From: Flavobacteriales bacterium
GTDB lineage: Bacteria > Bacteroidota > Bacteroidia > Flavobacteriales_E > Vicingaceae
Reading direction: 5' to 3'
Assembly: GCA_020635815.1 (NCBI GenBank)
Contig: JACJZB010000001.1
Span: 1-64,000, forward strand
Length of the DNA stretch: 64,000 nucleotides
Of this stretch, positions 34,884 to 42,904 are shown piece by piece. How positions within the stretch are numbered: position 1 is the first letter of the stretch; each line of letters opens with the position of its first letter. The translations under genes and the position numbers were made by a program. The notes beneath the pieces were generated by a model. The model made no database searches and was not told the DNA's origin. It saw only the letters and a list, made by a program, of their open reading frames with translations.

Positions 34884-36440
34884 TTATTTAAACTTTTTAA
34901 TTGCTCCGCTCTTAATTCTAGCAAAGTAATCTGTTAAATCAGCTTTAATTTCTCCTGCAAAAAAGTAAAGACCTAATATGTTAGGGAAAGCCATACCTAA
35001 AATCATCATGTCTGAAAAGTCAATTACAGCACCCAGTGTAGATGATGCTCCTACCACAATAAAAACTAAAAATATTGCTTTATAAGAATAATCAGCTGCT
35101 TTTGATGTCCCAAATAAATAAGTCCAAGCTTTAATACCATAATAACTCCAAGAAATCATTGTTGAAAATGCAAATAAAATAGCAGCAAATGCTAATACAT
35201 ATCTAGACCAACCACCAAGAGCATGCTCAAAAGCAGCAGAAGTTAATTCGGCACCAACTAGTCCTTGTGGTTCGTGAGCATAACCTGTAAAAATCAACAC
35301 TAAAGCGGTCATAGTACAAACAACTACTGTGTCAATGAATGGCTCTAATAAAGCAACAATACCTTCGCTAATGGGTTCGTCAGTTTTTGCTGCAGCATGA
35401 GCAATAGAGGCTGAGCCAACACCTGCCTCATTAGAAAAAGCTGCCCTTTGGAAACCAACAATTAAAACACCAATTATACCACCTTTAGCAGCATCTGGGC
35501 TAAAAGCTCCAGCAAATATTTCACTAAAAGCAGAACCTATATTTCCTATGTTTAAAAATATAATAGTTAAAGCACTTAAAACATATATACCAACCATAAG
35601 GGGTACAATTTTATCAGTAACATTAGCTATACTTTTAATTCCTCCAATGATAACAATACCAACTAAAATCGCAAGTATTACTCCAAACCAAGCTCCATAC
35701 TCACTTAAAAAGCTCAATTCTTCTAAACTTGTCAATTGAGCAAAAGCTTGGTTAGCTTGAAACATATTTCCACCACCAAAAGAACCACCAATACATAAAA
35801 CAGCAAAAAAAATGGCAAGAACACTACCAAGAGATCCTTTTCCTTTAGCTTTTAATCCTTTTGATAAATAGTACATTGGACCACCAGATACAGTTCCGTT
35901 TTCATCAATATTTCTGTATTTAACTCCTAAAGTACATTCCACGAATTTGGTTGACATGCCTAATAATCCGGCAAGTATCATCCAAAATGTTGCCCCAGCA
36001 CCTCCAACAGTTACAGCTACAGCTACTCCAGCAATATTCCCTAATCCAACAGTTCCTGATAAGGCAGTTACTAGAGCTTGGAAGTGAGAAACTTCTCCTT
36101 TATCATCGGGATCATCATAATCACCACGAATAAGCTCTAAGGCATGTTTAAAGCCTTTAATGTTGATAAACTTATTATAAATGGTGAAAAATACAGCACC
36201 AACAACTAACCATAATACTACAACAGGAATATTAGCGAGAGGACTTGATTCGTCAACAAAATATTTGAAAGGTTGCCAAAAAACAACTTCAGCCATCACA
36301 TTTACTATTGGTGTAAAAACTTCATTGATTTTATCGCTGAAAGTTTTTTCTACAACTTCAGCAGTTTCTTGAGCAAAAGTAATTGCAGGTATTAATAATG
36401 TTATAATTGATAAAACACTAAGTTTCAATTTATTCTTCAT
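34884..36440 (-). CDS. Alanine/glycine:cation symporter (AGCS family)
   Basis: 518 residues with about ten transmembrane helices from ~75 on. It contains SGTVGLGNIAGVAVAVTVGG (~130-149), KFVECTLGVKYR (~165-176), GGPMYYLSKGL (~185-195) and AFSNEAGVGSASIAHAAAKT (~333-352), all diagnostic of the Na+-coupled AGCS family. The N-terminus (~1-60) has an extra hydrophobic segment resembling a signal peptide ending TFAQ before the first usual helix, which is common in Bacteroidota members. Probable substrate is alanine or glycine. Confidence 0.92.
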   Translation of the reverse strand: MKNKLKLSVLSIITLLIPAITFAQETAEVVEKTFSDKINEVFTPIVNVMAEVVFWQPFKYFVDESSPLANIPVVVLWLVVGAVFFTIYNKFINIKGFKHALELIRGDYDDPDDKGEVSHFQALVTALSGTVGLGNIAGVAVAVTVGGAGATFWMILAGLLGMSTKFVECTLGVKYRNIDENGTVSGGPMYYLSKGLKAKGKGSLGSVLAIFFAVLCIGGSFGGGNMFQANQAFAQLTSLEELSFLSEYGAWFGVILAILVGIVIIGGIKSIANVTDKIVPLMVGIYVLSALTIIFLNIGNIGSAFSEIFAGAFSPDAAKGGIIGVLIVGFQRAAFSNEAGVGSASIAHAAAKTDEPISEGIVALLEPFIDTVVVCTMTALVLIFTGYAHEPQGLVGAELTSAAFEHALGGWSRYVLAFAAILFAFSTMISWSYYGIKAWTYLFGTSKAADYSYKAIFLVFIVVGASSTLGAVIDFSDMMILGMAFPNILGLYFFAGEIKADLTDYFARIKSGAIKKFK

Positions 36441-36490
36441 AGGTTAGTTTTCGATTTTTTTCAATAAAGCTCAAATATAATTAAACTTTA

Positions 36491-37555
36491 TTAATTTGCT
36501 AAAGCATTATAGATACAACCTCCAATATTGTCATATTGAGCACCAGTAACACTTTTTAATGTGTTTATTTCATTTCGATATCTTAAAACACCTAAAAAAC
36601 CAAAAATTAAAGCTTCTTTATAATTGATGATTTCTTCAGATGGGATTACTATTTTTACATCACTCATATCATTTATTCTTTGAATCAAAAAGTGATTAAA
36701 AGCTCCACCTCCAGTTATAAATAATGTGGTATTTGGTTTTAATTGTTTAGAAATTTGTTGAGCGATATGTTCTGTAAAAGTTCTTAACTTATCTTTAGTT
36801 GATATTGTACATTTATCTATAATTGGGAAGATATTTTCTTCAACCCACTCGAACCCTAATGATTTAGGAGGTGTTTGGTTATAATATGCTAAATTATTTA
36901 ATTCAGATAAAAGAGTATGATTAATTTTTCCAGATTTGGCAAAATCGCCATTTTCATCATATTCTTTACCTAATTCGTTAGCAAGTTTATTCAATACCAT
37001 ATTTGTTGGACAGATATCAAATGCAATTCTTTCTTTTTCTTGATAAGAAATATTTGCAATGCCTCCTAAGTTTAAACAATAATCATATTCAGCAAACAAT
37101 AAACAATCTCCAATCGGAACCAATGGGGCTCCATTTCCATTTAGGGCTAAATCTGAAGTTCTGAAATCACAAATTACGGGATTTTGAGTAATGGCAGAAA
37201 TGTTGGCTCCATTTCCTATTTGTAAGGTTAATTTTTTTTCTGGTTGATGAAAAATGGTATGTCCATGAGATGAAATAAAATCAACTGAAAAAATACTATT
37301 TTCTTTAATAAAATGATTTATAGAATGCCCTATAAAATCTCCCATTTCATTATTGAGTAAAGCAAGCTCTAATCCCGAAAAAGATGTAGCGTTTTTGAGT
37401 TTTGTTTTTAACTCTAAACTAATATCAATAGTAGCTGCAGCATTAATTTTATAATCCCATTTATTATTTTTATTTACAGAAAATGAGCAATAGCAAATGT
37501 CAAGACCATCTAACGAAGTACCAGACATAACACCAATTACATTATACACACTCAT
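36491..37555 (-). CDS. anmK: Anhydro-N-acetylmuramic acid kinase
   Basis: 354 residues. GVMSGTSLDGLD (8-19) is the ATP-binding signature; DFISSHGHTIFHQP (~89-102), GNGAPLVPIGD (~141-151) and LNLGGIANIS (~160-169) follow the family order. It phosphorylates and opens 1,6-anhydro-MurNAc during cell-wall recycling. It shares a theme with murF and murB in the window but is not in an operon with them. Confidence 0.95.
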   Translation of the reverse strand: MSVYNVIGVMSGTSLDGLDICYCSFSVNKNNKWDYKINAAATIDISLELKTKLKNATSFSGLELALLNNEMGDFIGHSINHFIKENSIFSVDFISSHGHTIFHQPEKKLTLQIGNGANISAITQNPVICDFRTSDLALNGNGAPLVPIGDCLLFAEYDYCLNLGGIANISYQEKERIAFDICPTNMVLNKLANELGKEYDENGDFAKSGKINHTLLSELNNLAYYNQTPPKSLGFEWVEENIFPIIDKCTISTKDKLRTFTEHIAQQISKQLKPNTTLFITGGGAFNHFLIQRINDMSDVKIVIPSEEIINYKEALIFGFLGVLRYRNEINTLKSVTGAQYDNIGGCIYNALAN

Positions 37556-37558
37556 AGA

Positions 37559-37589
37559 TTTGAAAAATCAGATTAAAAAGTTATTTTTG
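37559..37589 (+). promoter_or_regulatory. Consensus promoter upstream of the second acyl-CoA dehydrogenase
   Basis: -33 TTTG at 37559-37562, 19-bp spacer, -7 TATTTTTG at 37582-37589. It lies in the divergent gap after the anmK start and would give a leader of about 110 nt that contains the short ORF at 37638-37700. Confidence 0.5.
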
Positions 37590-37637
37590 TAATCCTTTCA
37601 AATTTATAAATAAAAAACAATGAAACGAGTTTAAGCT

Positions 37638-37700
37638 ATGATTCTTGATATAGAAAAATATAAACGAGTTCCATTTGACTTTACTAATACAATAAATTAA
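37638..37700 (+). CDS. Possible 20-codon upstream ORF
   Basis: ATG to TAA encoding MILDIEKYKRVPFDFTNTIN, ending 6 bases before the acyl-CoA dehydrogenase ATG and inside its predicted leader. I see no homologue or RBS. The sequence AAACGAGTT occurs both just before it and within it. It may be a chance frame. Confidence 0.25.
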   Translation: MILDIEKYKRVPFDFTNTIN

Positions 37701-37706
37701 GAACAA

Positions 37707-38846
37707 ATGAATATAGAATTAACTGAAGAACATTTAGCAGTAAGAGATGCTGCTAGAGATTTTGCACAAAATGTGTTAAAACCAGGAGTAATTGATAGAG
37801 ATGAAGCACAACGTTTTCCTGCTGATGAAATAAAGCAGTTAGGAGAATTAGGTTTTATGGGAATGATGGTTGATCCGAAGTATGGTGGTGGTGGAATGGA
37901 TACTGTTTCTTATGTTTTAGCAATGGAAGAAATTAGTAAAGTTGATGCGTCATGTTCGGTAGTAATGTCTGTTAACAATTCTCTATACTGTTGGGGTATC
38001 GAAAAGTATGGAACAGAAGAACAAAAGCAAAAATACTTAGTTCCAGCAGCAAAAGGAGAAGTGATTGGTGCTTTTTGTTTGTCAGAACCAGAAGCAGGTT
38101 CTGATGCAACATCACAAAGAACAACGGCAATTGATAAAGGAGATTATTATTTGTTAAATGGTACAAAGAACTGGATTACAAATGGAGGTTCTGCATCATT
38201 TTATATTGTAATTGCTCAAACTGATGTGGAAAAAGGACACAGAGGAATTAACGCTTTCATTGTTGAAAAAGGCATGGAAGGATTTGTGGTTGGAGCCAAA
38301 GAAAATAAAATGGGAATTAGAGCAAGTGATACTCACACCTTATTATTTAATGATGTAAAAGTGCCTAAAGAGAATAGAATAGGAGAGGATGGTTTTGGGT
38401 TTAAATTTGCAATGAGTGTATTGTCAGGAGGTAGAATAGGTATTGCTTCTCAAGCCTTAGGTATAGCCTCTGGAGCTATGGAATTAGCAATTGCTTATTC
38501 AAAAGAAAGAGAAGCTTTTGGAAAACCAATTCACCAACATCAAGCAATAGCTTTTAAACTAGCAGATATGGCAACGGATGTTGAGGCATCTCGATTATTA
38601 TGCTTAAAAGCAGCTTGGTTAAAAGATCAAAAAAGAAATTTTGATAAAGAAAGTGCAATGGCAAAAGTATTTGCTTCTAAAACGGCAATGTGGGTAACAA
38701 CTGAAGCTGTTCAGGTTCATGGTGGTTATGGTTTTGTTAAAGAATATCATGTGGAGCGTTTAATGCGTGATGCAAAAATTACTCAGATTTATGAGGGAAC
38801 TACAGAAGTTCAGAAAATTGTAATTTCTAGAGCAGTTTTAAAATAA
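37707..38846 (+). CDS. Acyl-CoA dehydrogenase (short-chain type)
   Basis: 379 residues. FAD-binding and catalytic landmarks: FCLSEPEAGSDATSQRTTA (~122-140), NWITNGG, GIRASDTHTL, ALGIASGAMELAIAYSKER, and the C-terminal ITQIYEGTTEVQK with catalytic Glu in YEGT. This resembles butyryl-CoA dehydrogenase more closely than the gene at 31108 does. It is monocistronic: a leader lies upstream and a terminator follows at 38870. Confidence 0.92.
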   Translation: MNIELTEEHLAVRDAARDFAQNVLKPGVIDRDEAQRFPADEIKQLGELGFMGMMVDPKYGGGGMDTVSYVLAMEEISKVDASCSVVMSVNNSLYCWGIEKYGTEEQKQKYLVPAAKGEVIGAFCLSEPEAGSDATSQRTTAIDKGDYYLLNGTKNWITNGGSASFYIVIAQTDVEKGHRGINAFIVEKGMEGFVVGAKENKMGIRASDTHTLLFNDVKVPKENRIGEDGFGFKFAMSVLSGGRIGIASQALGIASGAMELAIAYSKEREAFGKPIHQHQAIAFKLADMATDVEASRLLCLKAAWLKDQKRNFDKESAMAKVFASKTAMWVTTEAVQVHGGYGFVKEYHVERLMRDAKITQIYEGTTEVQKIVISRAVLK

Positions 38847-38869
38847 TAGTACTTTAATACAATACGAGG

Positions 38870-38891
38870 AGCTCCACTTTTTAGTGGAGCT
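38870..38891 (+). terminator. Terminator shared by convergent acyl-CoA dehydrogenase and murF ends
   Basis: AGCTCCACT-TTTT-AGTGGAGCT followed by TTTTTTG on the plus strand, 24 bases after the dehydrogenase stop. The murF stop codon (38881-38883) lies in the loop, and the last murF codons are encoded by one arm and the T-tract. Confidence 0.85.
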
Positions 38892-40176
38892 TTTTTTGTA
38901 TGTACTCAGCAACTTTTTCTAAACGAATTCCTCTAGAACCTTTTATTAAAATGGAAGAGTAAGTGATATTATTTTTTTCAAGATGAGAAATTAAATCTTC
39001 AGTATTTTGAAAGTATTTAAAATTATGTTTCTCCTTTGCTTGATTAAATTGACTTCCAACAAAAAAAGCATCAATATTTAATTTGTGTGTTTTATTTATT
39101 ATGATTTGATGCTCGTTTTTGCTTACAGAACCAAGCTCAAGCATGTCACCTAAAATCATTAGTTTATTTGTTGAGGAGTTGGAGCTAAAGCTATCTATTG
39201 CAACGTTCATACTCGATGGGTTTGCATTATAAGCATCTAAATAGATTTCTATATTTTTTAATTGAATTAGTTGGGAACGATTGTTAGACGAAATATATGT
39301 TTCGATACCTTTTATTATTTTTTGAGTAGGAACTTTAAAGTATTGACCTATACATATTGCTAATAAAATATTGTAAAAATTATAACCACCATAAAGAGTT
39401 GAATTAATATTGGTATCGTTCCAGTTTAATTTAATATTTGGAGTTTCTGACAGAAGAGAAGCCATGCAATCTGCATTAGCTTTTCCATAGGTGTATTTTT
39501 TTAGTGAAGCAGATAGTTGTTGTAAAAGCGAGTCATCATTATTTGTGAAAATAAGTTTACCATTTTCTGAAATATAGTTATACATTTCACTTTTTGTTTG
39601 GATAACACCTTCTTTACTGCCAAATCCTTCGATATGAGCTGTCCCTATGTTTGTTATAATGCCATAGTTTGGTTTTGCAATTTGGCACAATTCATTTATT
39701 TCTCCGATATGATTTGCTCCCATTTCTATTATTGCAATTTCACAATTTTTATTTATTGAAAGAAGCGTTAAAGGAACACCTATATGATTGTTTAAATTTC
39801 CTTGAGTATAAGCTGTGTTAAAGTGTTGACTTAAAACAGCATTAATTAATTCCTTACTTGTTGTTTTTCCGTTGGTACCTGTAATTCCAATAAAAGGAAT
39901 GTCAAATTGTTTTCTATGATGAGTTGCCAATTGTTGTAAAGTATCTAATACATTGTCAACTAAGATTGTTTTTTCAGTTTGGTATTCTTTCTCATCGATT
40001 ATTGAATAGGAAGCTCCCTCATCAATAGCTTTTTTTGCAAACGTATTTCCATTAAAGTTTTCTCCTTTCAAGCAAAAGAACAAACTGTTCTCTTTAATTT
40101 TTCTAGTATCTGTGCAAACTCCTGTACTGTTTGTAAACAGATTGTATAATTCAACTATTTCCATAACTGTAAACAT
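38881..40176 (-). CDS. murF: UDP-MurNAc-tripeptide:D-Ala-D-Ala ligase
   Basis: 431 residues of the Mur ligase family. The ATP-binding P-loop GITGTNGKTTSKE (~98-110), NNHIGVPLTLL (~133-143), IEMGANHIGEI (~155-165) and C-terminal domain DAYNANPSSM (~303) mark it as MurF rather than MurC/D/E. It adds D-Ala-D-Ala in the last cytoplasmic step of peptidoglycan precursor synthesis. It is downstream of gldJ on the strand, separated by a terminator. Confidence 0.94.
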   Translation of the reverse strand: MFTVMEIVELYNLFTNSTGVCTDTRKIKENSLFFCLKGENFNGNTFAKKAIDEGASYSIIDEKEYQTEKTILVDNVLDTLQQLATHHRKQFDIPFIGITGTNGKTTSKELINAVLSQHFNTAYTQGNLNNHIGVPLTLLSINKNCEIAIIEMGANHIGEINELCQIAKPNYGIITNIGTAHIEGFGSKEGVIQTKSEMYNYISENGKLIFTNNDDSLLQQLSASLKKYTYGKANADCMASLLSETPNIKLNWNDTNINSTLYGGYNFYNILLAICIGQYFKVPTQKIIKGIETYISSNNRSQLIQLKNIEIYLDAYNANPSSMNVAIDSFSSNSSTNKLMILGDMLELGSVSKNEHQIIINKTHKLNIDAFFVGSQFNQAKEKHNFKYFQNTEDLISHLEKNNITYSSILIKGSRGIRLEKVAEYIQKKLH

Positions 40177-40178
40177 AA

Positions 40179-40209
40179 AAAAAGCTCGAACACAATGTTC
40201 GAGCTTTTT
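40179..40209 (-). terminator. Terminator after gldJ
   Basis: AAAAAGCTCGAACA-CAA-or-TTG-TGTTCGAGCTTTTT: a perfect 14-bp stem with a 3-nt loop and a T-tract on the minus strand (TTTTTTTATG). It lies between the gldJ stop and the murF start. Confidence 0.85.
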
Positions 40210-40232
40210 AAAATATAATTAATTATCAATTG

Positions 40233-41732
40233 TTAATATCCTAACCCAACAGGGCTACCAACCCTAGTCATCGCACATCTAAATCCGATGAAATCAGTTG
40301 ATTGATCTTCTAGCAACCATCTTCTAGTACCAGGAACAGCCCAATATGCTCTGTCTTTCCAAGATGCACCTTTGTAAACCTTAGAACGGTCATTGATACG
40401 GGTTGTTGTACCAAATTCATACATTTGTAATAATGGGTTTTCGTTAGCAAAATCTGGGTTACTACCCATATCTGCATTAATATAGTTAATGTTTGTTTCC
40501 CAATTACCGTCTAAATGGTTAATGTTATCAGCTCTTCTATAATTTCTTCTAGCTTGTAAGTTGTCTAATTGTGGATCAACTTCTCTATAAATTAATCGCC
40601 CTAGACTATCTTTCTCAGCAACAATACCATCTTCATCTAATAATCTTGTTTTATATACATTACCTCTAAATGGTCTAAAGTCATCATTATCCTCCATTGA
40701 TAAAGGTCTATATGTGTCCATTACCCATTCAGAAACATTTCCAGCCATATTATATAAACCATAATCATTTGGCCAATACGCATAAACAGGAGCTGTAATG
40801 TCAGCGTTGTCATTTAATTTGCCAGCAACCCCCATGTTATCACCTCTACCTCTTTTAAAGTTGGCTAGAATCTGACCAATATAGTTTTCATTAGAATTTC
40901 TAACTGCGTGTCCATTCCAAGGATATAATTTCTTATCAGGAATAAGTTCATCAATAGTATTACCAATTAAACCATAAGCCGCATATTCCCACTCGGCTTC
41001 AGTTGGTAGTCTATATTTAGGAAGCAAGATACCGTCTTCCATTCTTACATTTCTATATTCTTTATTAGGATCTAAATCAGGAATACCATCAACACGTTTT
41101 CCACTTTCATACTGACCAGCTCTATACGCTTCAGTGTTAAAGTTGTCTTCGTTAATTTGATTAGGATAATGCTCAAATAGACCTTCTCTAATTAAAATAA
41201 TTTCATTAACTCTATCTGTTCTCCATGCACAAAAATCATTTGCTTGTAACCAGTTTACTCCAACCACAGGGTAATCTCTATATGCAGGATGTCTTAAATA
41301 AAACTCTACATAAGGTTCATTATAGCCTAACTTGCTTCTCCATACAAGAGTGTCAGGCAATGCTTTATGGTGTACTTCAGGGTAATCAGCGTTAAAAACT
41401 CTATCTAACCAATACAAATATTCTAAATAGGCAAAATTTGTAACCTCTGTTTCATCCATGTAAAATGAAGATACGGTAACAGTTCTTGGGATATTGTTCC
41501 ATTCGTAGTTTACTTCTTGTTCAACTCTACCCATCGTAAAACGACCACCTTCAATCAATACTAATCCAGGACCAGTTTCTTGTTCTAAATATGGAACTTT
41601 TTGAAATCCTCCATTCTTTGGATTATTATATTCCCAGCCAGTTGAGCTTGACTGTTCTCTTTTACATGAAGTAAAGAAAAGTGCAGAAATTGACATGATT
41701 GCCAAAAAGTAATTTATTCCTTTTAATTTCAT
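40233..41732 (-). CDS. gldJ: Gliding motility/T9SS lipoprotein GldJ (SUMF1-like fold)
   Basis: 499 residues from the ATG at 41730-41732 (MKLKGINYFLAIMSISALFFTSC), a type II signal peptide with the lipid-accepting Cys in FTSCKRE. The body has the formylglycine-generating-enzyme-like fold: LVLIEGGRFTMG, DETEVTNFAYLEYLYWL, NDYGLYNMAGNVSEWV and a C-terminal GASWKDRAYWAVPGTRRWL..GFRCAM. The length and its place between murF and porU/porV fit GldJ better than GldK. It is probably attached to the outer membrane and helps stabilise the motor and T9SS. An 8-codon upstream extension (ATG 41756) is rejected because the -7 box lies there. Confidence 0.85.
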   Translation of the reverse strand: MKLKGINYFLAIMSISALFFTSCKREQSSSTGWEYNNPKNGGFQKVPYLEQETGPGLVLIEGGRFTMGRVEQEVNYEWNNIPRTVTVSSFYMDETEVTNFAYLEYLYWLDRVFNADYPEVHHKALPDTLVWRSKLGYNEPYVEFYLRHPAYRDYPVVGVNWLQANDFCAWRTDRVNEIILIREGLFEHYPNQINEDNFNTEAYRAGQYESGKRVDGIPDLDPNKEYRNVRMEDGILLPKYRLPTEAEWEYAAYGLIGNTIDELIPDKKLYPWNGHAVRNSNENYIGQILANFKRGRGDNMGVAGKLNDNADITAPVYAYWPNDYGLYNMAGNVSEWVMDTYRPLSMEDNDDFRPFRGNVYKTRLLDEDGIVAEKDSLGRLIYREVDPQLDNLQARRNYRRADNINHLDGNWETNINYINADMGSNPDFANENPLLQMYEFGTTTRINDRSKVYKGASWKDRAYWAVPGTRRWLLEDQSTDFIGFRCAMTRVGSPVGLGY

Positions 41733-41753
41733 AACTATTAAGTTTCTTGAATA

Positions 41754-41784
41754 CAAATATAAGATAAACTAGAAAGAAGGACAA
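41754..41784 (-). promoter_or_regulatory. Promoter of gldJ
   Basis: Minus strand TATATTTG (complement of 41754-41761) with TTG (complement of 41782-41784) 20 bp upstream, inside the end of the PorP/SprF gene. A start about 7 bp downstream places the gldJ ATG at 41732 within the transcript and the alternative ATG at 41756 outside it. Confidence 0.5.
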
Positions 41785-42737
41785 CTTATTGTCCTGAATC
41801 TTCTTTTTTTAGGTTTACAGTCAAACTGAAGTCCTAAAGAGAATTCATGAGAACCTGCAGTTTTGTTGGTTAGACTCGATATTGTAATATCATAACTATA
41901 TCCAAATTTCATTACACCAGTTTGAAAACCGATTAAAGTAATAAAGGCATCAGAATTTCTGTACCATAAACCACCAATAATAGGACCTTTGGTATAATAC
42001 ATTCCAAAATTTATTTGGGTAAATTTTTCTTGCATTTGAATTAAAACATTTGGAGATAGTGATGCAACAGCATCTCCTTTACCTTCTAGTGGAATTACAG
42101 CCCCACCATGAATTGTTATTTTCATTGGTAATGGACTTTCTCCTTTAATTACAGACTCATTTGGTTCTGTTAAATGATTGACAGCTACACCAAAGAAGTA
42201 TAAGTCACTGAATCCTAATAAGCCAGCAGAAAAATCGACATAATTTGCTGGAGCATCTCTTTTAACTTCGTTTGTATTGTAAACAAACCCTCTTCGAGCA
42301 TCAATCATATCTCCAAATGTTAGTTTGCTCCAATCAACTTTTTTTTGAGCCCAAGTAGCTTGTAAACCAGCTTTAATAGAAAATCGTCTAGTAACAGGTA
42401 ATTGATATGAATATATACCGCTTACATTAGTTGTGTTAAGCGTCCCTTCACCAGCTCGGTCATTCATCACAAGTAAACCTAAGCCACCACTTAATGCTTC
42501 TACATGTTGGTCATAAGAAGCACTGTAGGTTACAAAAGAACCGCTAATACCAGGCCATTGATTTCTATAGTTTAACGATACCCTTGGACAGTGTGCCGTT
42601 CCTGCAAATGCAGGGTTTAAGTATAATGGATTCGCATAGAATTGAGTAAATTCAGGATCCTGACCATAAACATCAATGGAAAATAGTGACAACACTATTG
42701 TGGTAATGTAGATTTTACTCAAAAAGTTTCTCAACAT
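41769..42737 (-). CDS. PorP/SprF family type IX secretion membrane protein
   Basis: 322 residues: a signal peptide ending in DVYGQ (~residue 26), then DPEFTQFYANPLYLNPAFAGT (seen as FTQFYANPLYLNPAFAGT), the hallmark N-terminus of PorP/SprF, followed by a predicted beta-barrel. These proteins anchor type B (SprB-like) substrates on the surface. The gene sits 36 bases before gldJ on the same strand and is divergent from porU. A -7 box TACATTTG (complement of 42788-42795) lies in the divergent gap. Confidence 0.88.
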   Translation of the reverse strand: MLRNFLSKIYITTIVLSLFSIDVYGQDPEFTQFYANPLYLNPAFAGTAHCPRVSLNYRNQWPGISGSFVTYSASYDQHVEALSGGLGLLVMNDRAGEGTLNTTNVSGIYSYQLPVTRRFSIKAGLQATWAQKKVDWSKLTFGDMIDARRGFVYNTNEVKRDAPANYVDFSAGLLGFSDLYFFGVAVNHLTEPNESVIKGESPLPMKITIHGGAVIPLEGKGDAVASLSPNVLIQMQEKFTQINFGMYYTKGPIIGGLWYRNSDAFITLIGFQTGVMKFGYSYDITISSLTNKTAGSHEFSLGLQFDCKPKKRRFRTISCPSF

Positions 42738-42904
42738 AAAGTATATTTTGAATCAAACGTCTTACGTAAAGAAGTTTAACAAAGTTTCAAATGTATAAAA
42801 TTTAGAATACTTATAAAAACAATAAATAAAAAATTGTTGCGTTTTTCTGTAAATTTAGTTTTAATATTACATTTTATAAACTTTTTTAATCAAAATAAAA
42901 ATCT

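Noticed and set aside
40233..41732. Sulfatase-modifying enzyme (FGE).
   Set aside because: The lipoprotein signal and the T9SS context indicate the GldJ/GldK branch, and no sulfatase is near.
41733..41756. Upstream extension of gldJ (MYSRNLIV).
   Set aside because: It overlaps the -7 promoter box, and the shorter start gives a proper lipoprotein signal.
42762..42769. A further TTACGTAA near the PorP/SprF promoter.
   Set aside because: It is a single 8-bp palindrome, and a few are expected by chance in AT-rich DNA of this length.
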